This document shows positions 1 through 8,487 of a stretch of DNA of 64,000 bases, one piece after another (positions within the stretch are counted from its first letter, which is position 1; every line of letters begins with the position of its first letter). Made by a program: the position numbers and the translations under genes. Source of the DNA: SVEL01 sp045126215. GTDB lineage: Bacteria; Bacillota; Clostridia; Lachnospirales; Lachnospiraceae. The stretch lies in contig JBGVOD010000023.1 of assembly GCA_045126215.1 (NCBI GenBank), positions 40,821-104,820 on the forward strand, given 5' to 3'. The notes beneath the pieces are model-generated. The model ran no database searches and was not told the origin of the DNA. It saw only the letters and a list, made by a program, of their open reading frames with translations.

Positions 1-473
1 CTTCTGTTTTTGTTAAATCAGGAAATGAATTTGTAGATGATTTATTCTCACTTGCTCTCAGAAATATTATAAGATTTATTTCTACCGAAATAACTATCAG
101 TAAAGTTGAAGAATTATGTTCATATGAATATGAGCATATTGCTGGTCAGGAAGTTAAGGGCGACCACCAGATTCTTTTAGCATTTGCAGGTAATGGCAAG
201 TCTCTTCTTTCGGTTGCAAGTACATTTGCCAAAGAAGAATTCAGCGATGTTGATGAAGATGCATATGATTCAGTATGTGAATTTACAAATTGCATAAATG
301 GTTTATATGCTTCAAGGTTAAGCAAAGAAGGAATTAACATTGATATGTTACCACCTCTTTTCTTCAACAACGGAGTTTTAAAATCTTCAAAGATTTATAA
401 ATTACCAATGACCATTATGGATTCAAAGGTAGATTTAATAATGACAATCGATGAAGAATATAAAATAGGTTAG
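1..473 (+). CDS. CheX-type chemotaxis protein, C-terminal part (5' end outside window)
   Basis: Reading frame 3 is open from the window edge to the TAG at 471-473 and encodes about 156 residues without a visible start. The pattern CEFTNCING (E-x2-N within a helix) is the phosphatase-type motif of the CheC/CheX/FliY family, which dephosphorylates CheY-P or otherwise modulates chemotaxis signalling. The mixed alpha/beta composition and the ending ...VDLIMTIDEEYKIG also fit CheX-like domains. The next gene, a CheY-like receiver, starts 12 bases later, and its AGGAGG ribosome site begins inside this stop codon, so the two are an operon and probably act together. The specific subfamily is uncertain because the N-terminus is missing. 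Confidence 0.75.
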   Translation, partial: SVFVKSGNEFVDDLFSLALRNIIRFISTEITISKVEELCSYEYEHIAGQEVKGDHQILLAFAGNGKSLLSVASTFAKEEFSDVDEDAYDSVCEFTNCINGLYASRLSKEGINIDMLPPLFFNNGVLKSSKIYKLPMTIMDSKVDLIMTIDEEYKIG

Positions 474-485
474 GAGGTAGGTTTT

Positions 486-848
486 ATGTCATCAGTACTT
501 ATTGTAGATGATTCAAGAACATCTAGAAAAGTTTTAAGAACCATATTAGAAGAAGCTGGTCATACAGTAGTAGACGAAGCTACAAATGGTGATGAAGGTT
601 TTAAAAAATGCAAGCTATGTAAGCCAGAGCTTGTTACTCTTGATATTACAATGCCAGTTCTTGATGGTATTGAAGCACTTCAGATTATAAAGACAAGATA
701 TCCTGAGATAAAAGTTATCATGGTTACTGCAGCAGGACAGAACAATAAAATGGTTGAAGCTGTAAAATATGGTGCAGATGATTTCATTGCCAAGCCATTT
801 GATGCTAGTCAGATTCTTGATTCTATAAAGAAAGTAATGGGATTATAA
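486..848 (+). CDS. CheY-like single-domain response regulator
   Basis: This 120-residue protein is a receiver domain only. It has the acidic pair D8-D9 (VDDS), the phospho-acceptor D53 (LDITMP), T81 (VTAA) and K103 (AKPF), all in canonical CheY positions. It has no output domain, so it probably acts by protein contact, for example on a flagellar switch or as a phosphate sink for the CheX-type protein just upstream. The ribosome site AGGAGG overlaps the stop of the upstream gene, which indicates translational coupling. A terminator follows at 905-937. Whether it is the principal CheY or a paralogue cannot be decided from this window. Confidence 0.88.
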   Translation: MSSVLIVDDSRTSRKVLRTILEEAGHTVVDEATNGDEGFKKCKLCKPELVTLDITMPVLDGIEALQIIKTRYPEIKVIMVTAAGQNNKMVEAVKYGADDFIAKPFDASQILDSIKKVMGL

Positions 849-904
849 TATCTCTATTTATTACATATTGGAAATATCAATTTTTCAACGTTTTCTTATC
901 TAAA

Positions 905-937
905 AGAGGCCGCACATTCAATGTGCAGCCTCTTTTT
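905..937 (+). terminator. Rho-independent terminator, shared by cheY-like gene and convergent pheT
   Basis: AGAGGC (905-910) pairs with GCCTCT (928-933), and GCACAT (912-917) pairs with ATGTGC (921-926) around a TCA loop; a T run follows. It terminates the plus-strand CheY operon. A shorter T run in the other direction may serve pheT. Confidence 0.85.
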
Positions 938-958
938 ATTTCCTAATTTCCTAATTTT

Positions 959-3379
959 CTAGCTTCTTAAATCAATATCCAACTGATTTTTTAAGTTCTT
1001 AAGTATTTTATTTACAAATCTGTCTACTGAATCATTTTCAAATGCCTGATCCTTTGGAACAAAATTAATTGTAAACGCCATACTTCTCTTATCTTCCGGT
1101 ATCTGTCCACCTTCATATACATCAAAAAGTTTAATACTCTTTGCATATGCGCATGAATTTCTGATGACTTCTTCAACCTGACCACAAGTTATATCTTTAC
1201 CCATTACTAAAGCTAAATCTCTGCTTTCCTCTGCAAACTTTGAAAGTGGTTCGAATGACGCCTTATTTCCATACCATTTAGAAAGTAACTTCATATCAAT
1301 TTCCATAATATACGCAGATGTACGTAAATCCAACTCATCAGCAACATCATACGCAACTTTACCAAGATATCCAACTTCAACATCACCGCATTTTATTATA
1401 GCTGTCTGATATGGATGAAGGAATGTCTTTTCTGCCGGTTCATATGTGAATTCTACAAACAATGTTTCTGCAACTTTATTAGCAATTCCCTTTAAAGTAA
1501 AGAATGTTTCTGCATCACCAAATATACCAACGCAAAGAGTTTCTCTTTCATCCGGATAATCTGTAAGAGGTAATTCTTTCGGAATAAATACATTTCCAAC
1601 CTCGAATAATCTACCTTGCAGATTTCCCTTCTTCTGATTTCTCGAAATTGCGTTCAGCATAGAGGCAGCAAGAGTTGTTCTCATAAGAGAAAGTTCCTCA
1701 TTGATTGGATTCATAATTCTTATTGCATGTCTTTCTTTTGCATCTTCTGGTAATCTTAACAGGTCAAGATCTGATGGTGAGAAGAATGAGTAATGAATGC
1801 ACTCATATGCTCCAATACTACAGAGAGCTTTCTTAAGTTTAAGTTCTTTTTTCTGTTTATTATTATTACCACCCATTGTAACCTTTGCATCAGGCATAAA
1901 TGTTGGAATAACGTGTTCATAACCATACATACGAATTACTTCTTCTGCCACATCAGGATATGATTCCATATCTTCACGATATGCAGGAATCAGTAATGTA
2001 AGCTCATCTCCATTAATAGAAGGTGCAAAGTTAAGATTTTCCATAATTCTGACAATTTCATCATTTGGAACTTCTATTCCCAATACATTATTTACTTTGT
2101 TGATGCTTACCTTCATTTCCTTTGGTTCAATTGAATTACCTGTATTTACATCAATATGAGTTGAAGAAATCTTTCCACATCCTAATTCTTCAACTAAATG
2201 AAGGGCTCTCTTAATTGCAAAATATGTTGAATACTCATCAACACCTTTTTCATATCTGGCACTGGCATCCGAACGTTTTCCAAGTGCTCTTGCTGTCTTT
2301 CTTATATTGTCTCTTGCAAATTTTGCAGATTCAAACATAACTTCTTTTGTAGTATCTCGTATTTCTGAATTAAGCCCACCCATTATACCAGCTAATGCTA
2401 CAGGCTTTACTCCATCACAAATCACAAGATTATTTTCGTTTAATGTGTATTCCTGTGAATCAAGAGTTATTATCTTTTCTTCATTTTTTGCACGTCTGAC
2501 ATTAATTGCATTTCCCTCAAGATAATCACAATCAAATGCATGCATTGGCTGTCCCAATTCTTTCATTACATAATTTGTAATATCAACAATATTTGAAATT
2601 GAATCAATACCAACTAAAGCAAGTCTTCTCTTCATCCAAAGTGGGGATTCGCCAATCTTTACATCATGTACGTAATGTGCAATATATCTTGGACAAATAT
2701 CTGCTGCTTCAACTGTAACATTAAATCCATCTTTCTTTACATCAGTTTCTGTATATTCATATGATGGTTCTTTAAGTTCAACATCAAGTACAGCGGCAAC
2801 TTCTCTGGCAATACCTAAAATACTCTGGCAATCTGGTCTGTTTGCTGTTATTGAAATATCAAAAATCCAATCATCAAGACCCAATAAAGGTTTTACATCA
2901 GAGCCAACGACAGCATCATCCGGCAAAACTAAAAGTCCGTTATACCCTGCACCTGGGAACATATTTTCAGATACCCCCAGTTCAACGCCCGAACAAAGCA
3001 TACCACAAGATTCATAACCACGTAATTTTCCTTTTTTAATTGTCATTACGCCTTCAATTGTTTTATGGTCTTTTGCTGTTGCATAAACAGTTGCTCCAAC
3101 AAGTGCAAGTGGGAACTTTCCACCAGCTTTTACATTATCAGCGCCACAACAAACCTGAAATGTACCATGCTCTCCTGCATTTACTTTTGTTAAACTTAAA
3201 TGTGTTTCAGGTATAGGTTCACACTCTTCTACAAGACCTACTACAACATTTGAAATATCTTTTCCAACCTCATTTAATTCTTCAACTTCAAAACCGCATG
3301 AGAAAAGCTTTTTTTCAAGCTCATGAGGTTCTATATTTATATCTACATATTCTTTAAGCCAGCTTAATGGTAATAACAT
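959..3379 (-). CDS. pheT: Phenylalanine--tRNA ligase, beta subunit
   Basis: PheT is the tRNA-binding and editing subunit of the (alpha-beta)2 enzyme that charges tRNA-Phe with phenylalanine in the cytoplasm. The sequence starts MLLPLSWLKEYVDI, typical of PheT, and continues with an EMAP/OB-type tRNA-binding domain (about 40-150), the B3/B4 editing region, B5, the core with RxSDASARYEKG near residue 370, and a C-terminal FDX-ACB anticodon-binding domain. I placed the start at 3379 (806 aa): a start four codons earlier exists, but GGAGG lies in those codons, correctly spaced from this ATG. It follows pheS by 88 bases and is controlled by the same T-box leader. Confidence 0.97.
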   Translation of the reverse strand: MLLPLSWLKEYVDINIEPHELEKKLFSCGFEVEELNEVGKDISNVVVGLVEECEPIPETHLSLTKVNAGEHGTFQVCCGADNVKAGGKFPLALVGATVYATAKDHKTIEGVMTIKKGKLRGYESCGMLCSGVELGVSENMFPGAGYNGLLVLPDDAVVGSDVKPLLGLDDWIFDISITANRPDCQSILGIAREVAAVLDVELKEPSYEYTETDVKKDGFNVTVEAADICPRYIAHYVHDVKIGESPLWMKRRLALVGIDSISNIVDITNYVMKELGQPMHAFDCDYLEGNAINVRRAKNEEKIITLDSQEYTLNENNLVICDGVKPVALAGIMGGLNSEIRDTTKEVMFESAKFARDNIRKTARALGKRSDASARYEKGVDEYSTYFAIKRALHLVEELGCGKISSTHIDVNTGNSIEPKEMKVSINKVNNVLGIEVPNDEIVRIMENLNFAPSINGDELTLLIPAYREDMESYPDVAEEVIRMYGYEHVIPTFMPDAKVTMGGNNNKQKKELKLKKALCSIGAYECIHYSFFSPSDLDLLRLPEDAKERHAIRIMNPINEELSLMRTTLAASMLNAISRNQKKGNLQGRLFEVGNVFIPKELPLTDYPDERETLCVGIFGDAETFFTLKGIANKVAETLFVEFTYEPAEKTFLHPYQTAIIKCGDVEVGYLGKVAYDVADELDLRTSAYIMEIDMKLLSKWYGNKASFEPLSKFAEESRDLALVMGKDITCGQVEEVIRNSCAYAKSIKLFDVYEGGQIPEDKRSMAFTINFVPKDQAFENDSVDRFVNKILKNLKNQLDIDLRS

Positions 3380-3467
3380 TTTTTCCTCCATTCCGACATC
3401 TTATGTCAGTCTTTCTATTTGAAATGATTTTTATTGTAACAAACTATAATTCAAAACTCACTAGCAG

Positions 3468-4496
3468 TTAGTTGTCATCAATCTGCTTTAATACACGTAA
3501 GTCTGATTCAAATAATAGTTTTATATTATTTATGCCATACTTAAGCATAGCTGTACGTTCAATACCAATTCCAAATGCCAAACCACTGTATTCTTCTGAA
3601 TCAATTCCACAATTTTCAAGTACTTTCTTATTTACAATACCTGCTCCGAGAATTTCAATCCAGCCTGTTCCTTTACAGAGCTTACATCCTTTTCCTCCAC
3701 ATTCAAAACAACTACAGTCCACTTCTACTGATGGTTCAGTAAATGGGAAGTATGAAGGTCTAAGTCTTGTTGTTGTTCCTTCACCATATATTTTTTCAAC
3801 GAATACATCTAACATTCCCTTTAAATCACAAAGTGTAATCTTCTTATCGACTACAAGTCCTTCCATCTGTGTAAACATTGGAGAATGTGTTGCATCATCA
3901 TCTGAACGGAACACCTTACCTGGTGACAATATCTTAATTGGTGGCTTCTTACTTTCCATAACGTGAATCTGTCCGGCAGATGTCTGTGTACGAAGTAAGA
4001 ACTCTGGTGATAAATAGAATGTATCCTGCATATCACGCGCCGGATGATCCTTTGGTGTATTCAATGCTGTGAAATTATAATAATCATTTTCGATTTCTGT
4101 TCCTTCATATATCTCAAATCCCATACCAGCAAAAACATCAATAAGCTGATTTCTCATCTGTGTTATAGGATGTAAGTTACCTGTTTCAACTTCAACAGCA
4201 GGCATTGTTATATCAATCTTTTCTGACTCATACTTTCTTTGAAGTTCAATTGCCTTAATTTTTTCATCAAGTTCATTAAAATGATTTAATGCCCATTCTT
4301 TTAATTCATTAACACCTTTACCAAAATTTGCTCTTTCTTCAGGTGCAATATTCTTCATTTCTTTCATTAACTGACCAATTTTACCGGTCTTTGAATCTAA
4401 AAATTTCTTTTTGAATTCATAAACAGCCTTTGAACTTGCAAGCTGCTTTGCACCATCTAAAATTTCCTGTTTGATGACTTCTAATCTTTCATTCAT
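3468..4496 (-). CDS. pheS: Phenylalanine--tRNA ligase, alpha subunit
   Basis: PheS is the catalytic subunit that activates phenylalanine with ATP and transfers it to tRNA-Phe. The N-terminal coiled-coil arm (about 1-85) is followed by class II synthetase motifs: motif 2 around FRSDDDATHSP and motif 3 around GFGIGIERTAMLKYGI-like residues (here AFGIGIERTAM). The length of 342 aa is normal. I placed the start at 4496; an ATG six codons earlier overlaps the GGAGG ribosome site itself. The order pheS-pheT is standard. Transcription starts beyond a T-box leader with a UUC specifier, so expression rises when tRNA-Phe is uncharged. Confidence 0.97.
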   Translation of the reverse strand: MNERLEVIKQEILDGAKQLASSKAVYEFKKKFLDSKTGKIGQLMKEMKNIAPEERANFGKGVNELKEWALNHFNELDEKIKAIELQRKYESEKIDITMPAVEVETGNLHPITQMRNQLIDVFAGMGFEIYEGTEIENDYYNFTALNTPKDHPARDMQDTFYLSPEFLLRTQTSAGQIHVMESKKPPIKILSPGKVFRSDDDATHSPMFTQMEGLVVDKKITLCDLKGMLDVFVEKIYGEGTTTRLRPSYFPFTEPSVEVDCSCFECGGKGCKLCKGTGWIEILGAGIVNKKVLENCGIDSEEYSGLAFGIGIERTAMLKYGINNIKLLFESDLRVLKQIDDN

Positions 4497-4594
4497 TGAA
4501 AAATTAACCTCCATTCTTTTTCTACCATTTACATAATTCGCCAGGCACTTTTACACATAACAAAATATGTGTTTACTTTCTTATATGGTTAGAG

Positions 4595-4855
4595 CAAAAA
4601 AAGTCCCAGCTAGTTTCCTAACTGGGACGAATATATTCCGCGGTACCACCCATTTTCCTACATATAAAAAAGCAGGCTCTCAATTATGCTTTTCGCGCAT
4701 CAATCGGTATCTCCTACACAATAAACTCTTCAAAGATACAGCTCCAGTGTGAATTTCAGCTTCTACCAATACATATCGCTCTCAGTCAATGACGATATAT
4801 CCCTGTATATTGTTAACAAGTCGCTTACTATGCACCTTCATCGCAACATTTGTAA
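4595..4855 (-). promoter_or_regulatory. T-box leader, phenylalanine (UUC) specifier, upstream of pheST
   Basis: On the minus strand the conserved T-box core TGGTACCGCGG lies at 4638-4648. It is followed by a strong terminator (GTCCCAG...CTGGGAC, 4603-4628, then a run of T to 4595). In the Stem I specifier loop, GCTGAAA-TTC-ACACTGG is visible, and the TTC at 4751-4753 is the phenylalanine codon, matching the downstream genes. Known mechanism: uncharged tRNA-Phe pairs with the specifier and the T-box bulge, stabilises the antiterminator and lets transcription continue into pheS. The 5' boundary is inferred from the promoter. Confidence 0.95.
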
Positions 4856-4859
4856 AAAT

Positions 4860-4887
4860 ATTATCATAAACCAAAGCTTATTGTCAA
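4860..4887 (-). promoter_or_regulatory. Promoter of the pheST T-box transcript
   Basis: Minus strand: -35 TTGACA (4882-4887), 16-base spacer, -10 GATAAT (4860-4865). It lies just before the 5' end of the T-box structure. It is a perfect -35 with a one-mismatch -10. Confidence 0.75.
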
Positions 4888-5088
4888 GATTTGACTTGCT
4901 AACAATTTGTTCATATTTTATTCAAATTTTTTTTACAAGAAAACACTTATTTATTAATATATAACGTATATACTAAAATCATCGAAAGAGAAAATCTATC
5001 GATAACAAATTTTCATAATTTTTTGGTTTGTGTTTAACACAAACTCCTCCCCTTTTATTTATTATACAAAGTCAACCAAATAACCAAA
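4888..5088. other. Gene-free region with a perfect 19-bp palindrome
   Basis: No protein gene is seen. It contains the palindrome GTTTGTGTT-T-AACACAAAC (5026-5044, nine-base arms around one T). On the minus strand a TATAAT and a strong GGGGAGGAG sequence precede the palindrome, but only a 14-codon GTG-started frame follows. It could be an operator, the remnant of a gene, or a leader-peptide region. No function is assigned. Confidence 0.5.
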
Positions 5089-5121
5089 ACAAAAAAGGAT
5101 GCGTTCTGCATCCTTTTTTGT
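5089..5121 (-). terminator. Rho-independent terminator of the small unknown gene
   Basis: AAAAAAGGATGC (5091-5102) pairs with GCATCCTTTTTT (5108-5119) around a five-base loop. The A/T runs make it usable on both strands. It lies directly downstream of the minus-strand gene that ends at 5136. Confidence 0.8.
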
Positions 5122-5135
5122 TTTTTAGCTTCTTA

Positions 5136-5339
5136 CTAAATATTGTTATTTCTTCGTTCTTTATTGACAATTTCAATTGCCTGATCTAATCGTACAAACA
5201 TTACATCACCAACAGGAGTGTTAAATGGAATAGCTGCTGCTTTAAGTTCATCACATATCTGCAACTTTTGTTCAGCATGCTCGACATATAGTTTTTGGTA
5301 TAATTTTTTGTAAAATTCTGCATCTGCCTCAAAACCCAT
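5136..5339 (-). CDS. Small protein of unknown function
   Basis: This 67-residue, mildly acidic, mostly helical protein begins MGFEADAEFYKKLYQKLY. It has no signal peptide, membrane segment or recognisable motif; amphipathic helices suggest a small soluble, perhaps oligomeric, protein. I chose the ATG at 5339 because AGAGG lies 8 bases upstream; the longer frame starts at TTG and would contain that ribosome site. It has its own terminator (5089-5121) and is monocistronic, separated from the GGGtGRT operon by another terminator. I do not recognise the family. Confidence 0.65.
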   Translation of the reverse strand: MGFEADAEFYKKLYQKLYVEHAEQKLQICDELKAAAIPFNTPVGDVMFVRLDQAIEIVNKERRNNNI

Positions 5340-5535
5340 AATATCAACCTCTTTTTTCAAAATATATGTAAAAAATTTTATACAAACATCAGTGTAATGA
5401 AAGCATATATAATGAATTCACGAGTTATTATATGCTATTCACCTATATATAGTATAAAAATATGTACGTAAAAAATCAATATAAATTTTTATATTTTCTT
5501 AGTAATTTTATTCAAAAAGTGTGTTTTTATATAGC

Positions 5536-5568
5536 AAAAAAGGTAAGAAACAATGTTCTTACCTTTTT
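5536..5568 (-). terminator. Rho-independent terminator of the NifU-like/GGGtGRT operon
   Basis: AAAAAGGTAAGAA pairs with TTCTTACCTTTTT around a short loop. It is 26 bases beyond the stop of the GGGtGRT gene and carries T runs in the minus direction. Confidence 0.8.
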
Positions 5569-5593
5569 ATATTAAATCTCGGATTTATATTTC

Positions 5594-6604
5594 CTAGAAC
5601 TTACCAGCTGCTGCTGCTTCCTCAATGGAAACTGCAACTGCAACTGTCATACCAACCATTGGGTTGTTACCAGCACCGATGAGACCCATCATTTCTACGT
5701 GAGCAGGAACTGATGATGAACCAGCGAACTGTGCATCTGAATGCATACGACCCATTGTATCTGTCATACCATATGAAGCTGGACCTGCAGCCATATTATC
5801 TGGATGAAGTGTTCTACCTGTACCACCACCTGATGCTACTGAAAAATATTTCTTACCCTGTTCGATACATTCTTTCTTGTATGTACCTGCAACTGGATGC
5901 TGGAATCTAGTTGGGTTTGTTGAGTTACCAGTAATAGAAACATCAACGCCTTCCTTATGCATGATTGCAACACCTTCACAAACATCATTTGCACCATAGC
6001 AGTTAACCTTTGATCTAAGACCATCTGAATAAGCTGTTCTAGAGATTTCTTTAACTGTATTTGTATATGGATCGTATTCTGTTTCAACAAATGTGAAACC
6101 ATTAATACGAGAAATAATCTGTGCTGCATCTTTTCCAAGACCATTTAAGATAACTCTTAAAGGTTTCTGACGTACTTTATTAGCTTTTTCAGCAATACCG
6201 ATAGCACCTTCAGCTGCTGCAAATGATTCATGACCAGCTAAGAATGCGAAACATTCTGTTTCTTCTTCAAGTAACATCTTTCCTAAATTACCATGTCCAA
6301 GACCAACCTTACGTGTGTCTGCAACTGAACCTGGAATACAGAATGACTGAAGACCTTCACCAATTGCTGCTGCAGCATCTGCTGCCTTTCTACAATTCTT
6401 CTTGATTGCGATTGCTGCACCTACAATATATGCCCAACAAGCGTTCTCAAAACAAATTGGCTGGATACCTTTAATCTGATTGTAAACATCAAGACCTGCA
6501 TCCTTTGTAATTTTTTCTGCTTCTTCAATTGAAGCGATTCCATAGCTATTTAAAACAGAATTGATTTTGTCAATTCTTCTTTCATATGATTCGAATAATG
6601 CCAT
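5594..6604 (-). CDS. GGGtGRT protein (conserved, function unknown)
   Basis: The protein has 336 residues. The family is named for a glycine-rich motif seen here as SGGGTGRTLHPDNM near residues 255-268. Other conserved-looking parts are the start MALFESYERRIDKINSVL, a central CFAFLAGHESFAAAEGAIG, and a glycine/methionine-rich end (MMGLIGAGNNPMVGMTVAV). It has no signal peptide or clear membrane span. The gene lies 19 bases downstream of a NifU/IscU-like gene with its own GGAGG site, and the two share a terminator. This arrangement recurs in anaerobes and suggests a metal- or cofactor-linked joint role, but I know of no assigned reaction. Codon use shows strong synonymous bias, consistent with high expression. 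Confidence 0.9.
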   Translation of the reverse strand: MALFESYERRIDKINSVLNSYGIASIEEAEKITKDAGLDVYNQIKGIQPICFENACWAYIVGAAIAIKKNCRKAADAAAAIGEGLQSFCIPGSVADTRKVGLGHGNLGKMLLEEETECFAFLAGHESFAAAEGAIGIAEKANKVRQKPLRVILNGLGKDAAQIISRINGFTFVETEYDPYTNTVKEISRTAYSDGLRSKVNCYGANDVCEGVAIMHKEGVDVSITGNSTNPTRFQHPVAGTYKKECIEQGKKYFSVASGGGTGRTLHPDNMAAGPASYGMTDTMGRMHSDAQFAGSSSVPAHVEMMGLIGAGNNPMVGMTVAVAVSIEEAAAAGKF

Positions 6605-6623
6605 TATGTTGTCCTCCTTCTAA

Positions 6624-7316
6624 CTACTCTTGTCTAGGATCAATGATCTTAACTGCGTCTGCAACTCTACCATACTGACCCTTAGCTTTTTCGTAAGCTG
6701 TTGTAGGATCGTCACCCTTCTTGATGAAATCTGTCATCTTTCCAAGGCTAACGAACTGGTAACCGATAATCTGATCATTTGCATCAAGAGCAATACCTGT
6801 AACATAACCTTCTGCCATTTCAAGGTAACGAGGACCTTTCTTAAGTGTTCCATACATTGTACCAACCTGTGAACGAAGACCTTTTCCTAAATCTTCAAGA
6901 CCAGCACCTACTGGAAGACCTTCTTCTGAGAAAGCTGACTGTGTACGACCATAAACGATCTGTAAGAATAACTCTCTCATAGCTGTATTAATAGCATCAC
7001 ATACTAAGTCAGTATTTAATGCTTCCATAACTGTTAATCCTGGTAAGATTTCTGCTGCCATAGCTGCTGAATGTGTCATACCTGAACAACCAATTGTTTC
7101 TACTAAAGCTTCCTGGATGATACCTTCTTTAACATTTAAAGTAAGCTTACATGCACCCTGCTGTGGAGCACACCAACCAATACCGTGTGTTAAACCTGAA
7201 ATATCCTTTACTTCTTTATTCTTTACCCATTTTCCTTCTGTTGGAACTGGAGCTGCGCCATGATGAACGCCCTGTGCCACTGGACACATTTTTTCTACTT
7301 CTTGTGAATAAATCAT
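6624..7316 (-). CDS. NifU/IscU-like iron-sulfur scaffold-type protein, first gene of GGGtGRT operon
   Basis: The protein has 230 residues. The stretch with C49, C56, C77 (IGCSGMTHSAAMAAE) and C106 resembles the three-cysteine layout of the NifU N-terminal/IscU fold (...C..., GC-G..., ...C...). An extra C11 sits in MCPVAQG. The C-terminal 90 residues are not typical of IscU and include a region that reads like a small beta domain (YVTGIALDANDQIIGYQFVSLG). The family can bind Fe-S clusters, but whether this member does is inference; no IscS-type desulfurase is adjacent. AGGAG is well placed before the ATG at 7316. Three direct repeats lie upstream (7353-7413). Confidence 0.8.
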   Translation of the reverse strand: MIYSQEVEKMCPVAQGVHHGAAPVPTEGKWVKNKEVKDISGLTHGIGWCAPQQGACKLTLNVKEGIIQEALVETIGCSGMTHSAAMAAEILPGLTVMEALNTDLVCDAINTAMRELFLQIVYGRTQSAFSEEGLPVGAGLEDLGKGLRSQVGTMYGTLKKGPRYLEMAEGYVTGIALDANDQIIGYQFVSLGKMTDFIKKGDDPTTAYEKAKGQYGRVADAVKIIDPRQE

Positions 7317-7352
7317 TATAAATCTCCTTTCGAAATTTAATTCTTCGACTAT

Positions 7353-7413
7353 TTTCTCACAAAATTCGAAATTAGTCTACAAATTTTCTCAAAAAAAATT
7401 ACTAAATTTCTCA
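7353..7413. repeat. Three direct TTTCTCA repeats upstream of the NifU-like gene
   Basis: TTTCTCA occurs at 7353-7359, 7385-7391 and 7407-7413, extended to ATTTTCTCAAA in the second copy and AATTTCTCAAA in the third. Spacings are 32 and 22 bases, about three and two helical turns. The position is upstream of the operon start at 7316, as expected for an activator or repressor site. The surrounding DNA is A/T-rich, so chance is possible. Confidence 0.35.
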
Positions 7414-7452
7414 AATAAAATTACAAAAAATATAAAATATCTCTAATTTTTG

Positions 7453-8289
7453 CTATCTTTTAATTTTTGCACCACATTCAGGACACTTTCTTGAAAATGC
7501 TTTCAATACGCCTCCGCAGTGTTTACATACATTTTTGTCGTATTCAACAACTTCACCATTTAATTTATATGTTCTTTCTTTTTCAAAATTATAAAAGTCA
7601 TCCATATTACTGTTATCATATGAATAATTACTACTATATGTATAGCTGTCATCTGCAGAATGGGAATGTGTATTACATTCATTTAATGTAGCCTTAGTTG
7701 CATCATACTCAGGAATTTCTCTGTTCTCATTAATATTATTCAGAACTCTGTTATTTTGTACATTTCTATTTCCATTCACAACATTTTGTCTGTTCACATT
7801 CATTGCATTTTGCCTTTTCGCATTCATCGCATTCACTGAGTTAGCTGTTGTACTCTGGACATTTACAAATGAACGTCCTACATTTGTATTTCCGTTTAAT
7901 GTATTGTTAGAATAATGAGAATTAATTGTGCTATAACGTTTATCTACTGTTGAATTTATACTACCATTTCCTACATTCCTATTATAACTATTATAATAAG
8001 AACCATTTTGTGTTCTATTTGTCATTTTTTTCGAAGCAGCATACATGACGCATGCAAAGCAGGTAATAAATACTCCTAAAAACGGAATGAAAATAAATAA
8101 AAAGAAACTCTTTGGCGCTTTTGTAGTCTTAATAAATATAGTAGCAAACATTAATTCTATAGCAAAGAAAAAAACATAAAAGAATATCTGTCCAAATGAA
8201 AAAAATTCAAAACCACTATCATTCATATAATCACTGATAAATTCATTAAAAACCTCCGAATCACCACTATGTAAAATAAAGTCTTTCAT
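7453..8289 (-). CDS. Two-span membrane protein with Asn-rich linker and C-terminal zinc ribbon
   Basis: The protein has 278 residues from the ATG at 8289, chosen because GAGGAGG sits 7 bases upstream. A short N-terminus is followed by two hydrophobic spans (about 33-55 and 63-85; FFYVFFFAIELMFATIF and FLFIFIPFLGVFITCFACVM). Then comes a roughly 130-residue low-complexity region rich in Asn, Ser and Tyr (NRNVQNNRVLNNINENR and similar). The end is a CxxC...CxxC zinc ribbon (CKHCGG...CPECGAKIKR). Such zinc-ribbon membrane proteins are widespread in Firmicutes but poorly characterised. It is divergent from the gene at 8488. The function is unknown. Confidence 0.75.
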   Translation of the reverse strand: MKDFILHSGDSEVFNEFISDYMNDSGFEFFSFGQIFFYVFFFAIELMFATIFIKTTKAPKSFFLFIFIPFLGVFITCFACVMYAASKKMTNRTQNGSYYNSYNRNVGNGSINSTVDKRYSTINSHYSNNTLNGNTNVGRSFVNVQSTTANSVNAMNAKRQNAMNVNRQNVVNGNRNVQNNRVLNNINENREIPEYDATKATLNECNTHSHSADDSYTYSSNYSYDNSNMDDFYNFEKERTYKLNGEVVEYDKNVCKHCGGVLKAFSRKCPECGAKIKR

Positions 8290-8487
8290 AAACTTCCTCC
8301 TCATATAAATTATATTCTTCACATAAAAAAACAAATCATATATTTAGTGAAAATATCCACAAAAAAAATATATTATTCTGTTTTTTTGTAATTATTTTTT
8401 AATGTACAACCATTCTTTTTTATGATAGAATTGTTACGCAAAAAAATCAATACTTTAGTTATTTATTTTGTGTAAATGGAGGTATTT

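Noticed and set aside
3472..3966. 164-codon plus-strand frame opposite pheS
   Set aside because: Fully antisense to a certain gene, without ribosome site, and low-complexity composition.
4567..4964. Plus-strand small frames over the pheS leader
   Set aside because: They run across the T-box structure and its promoter on the opposite strand and have no ribosome site.
5026..5044. The 19-bp palindrome as a Crp/FNR or Rex site
   Set aside because: Half-site sequence and spacing do not match TGTGA-N6-TCACA or the 18-base Rex consensus.
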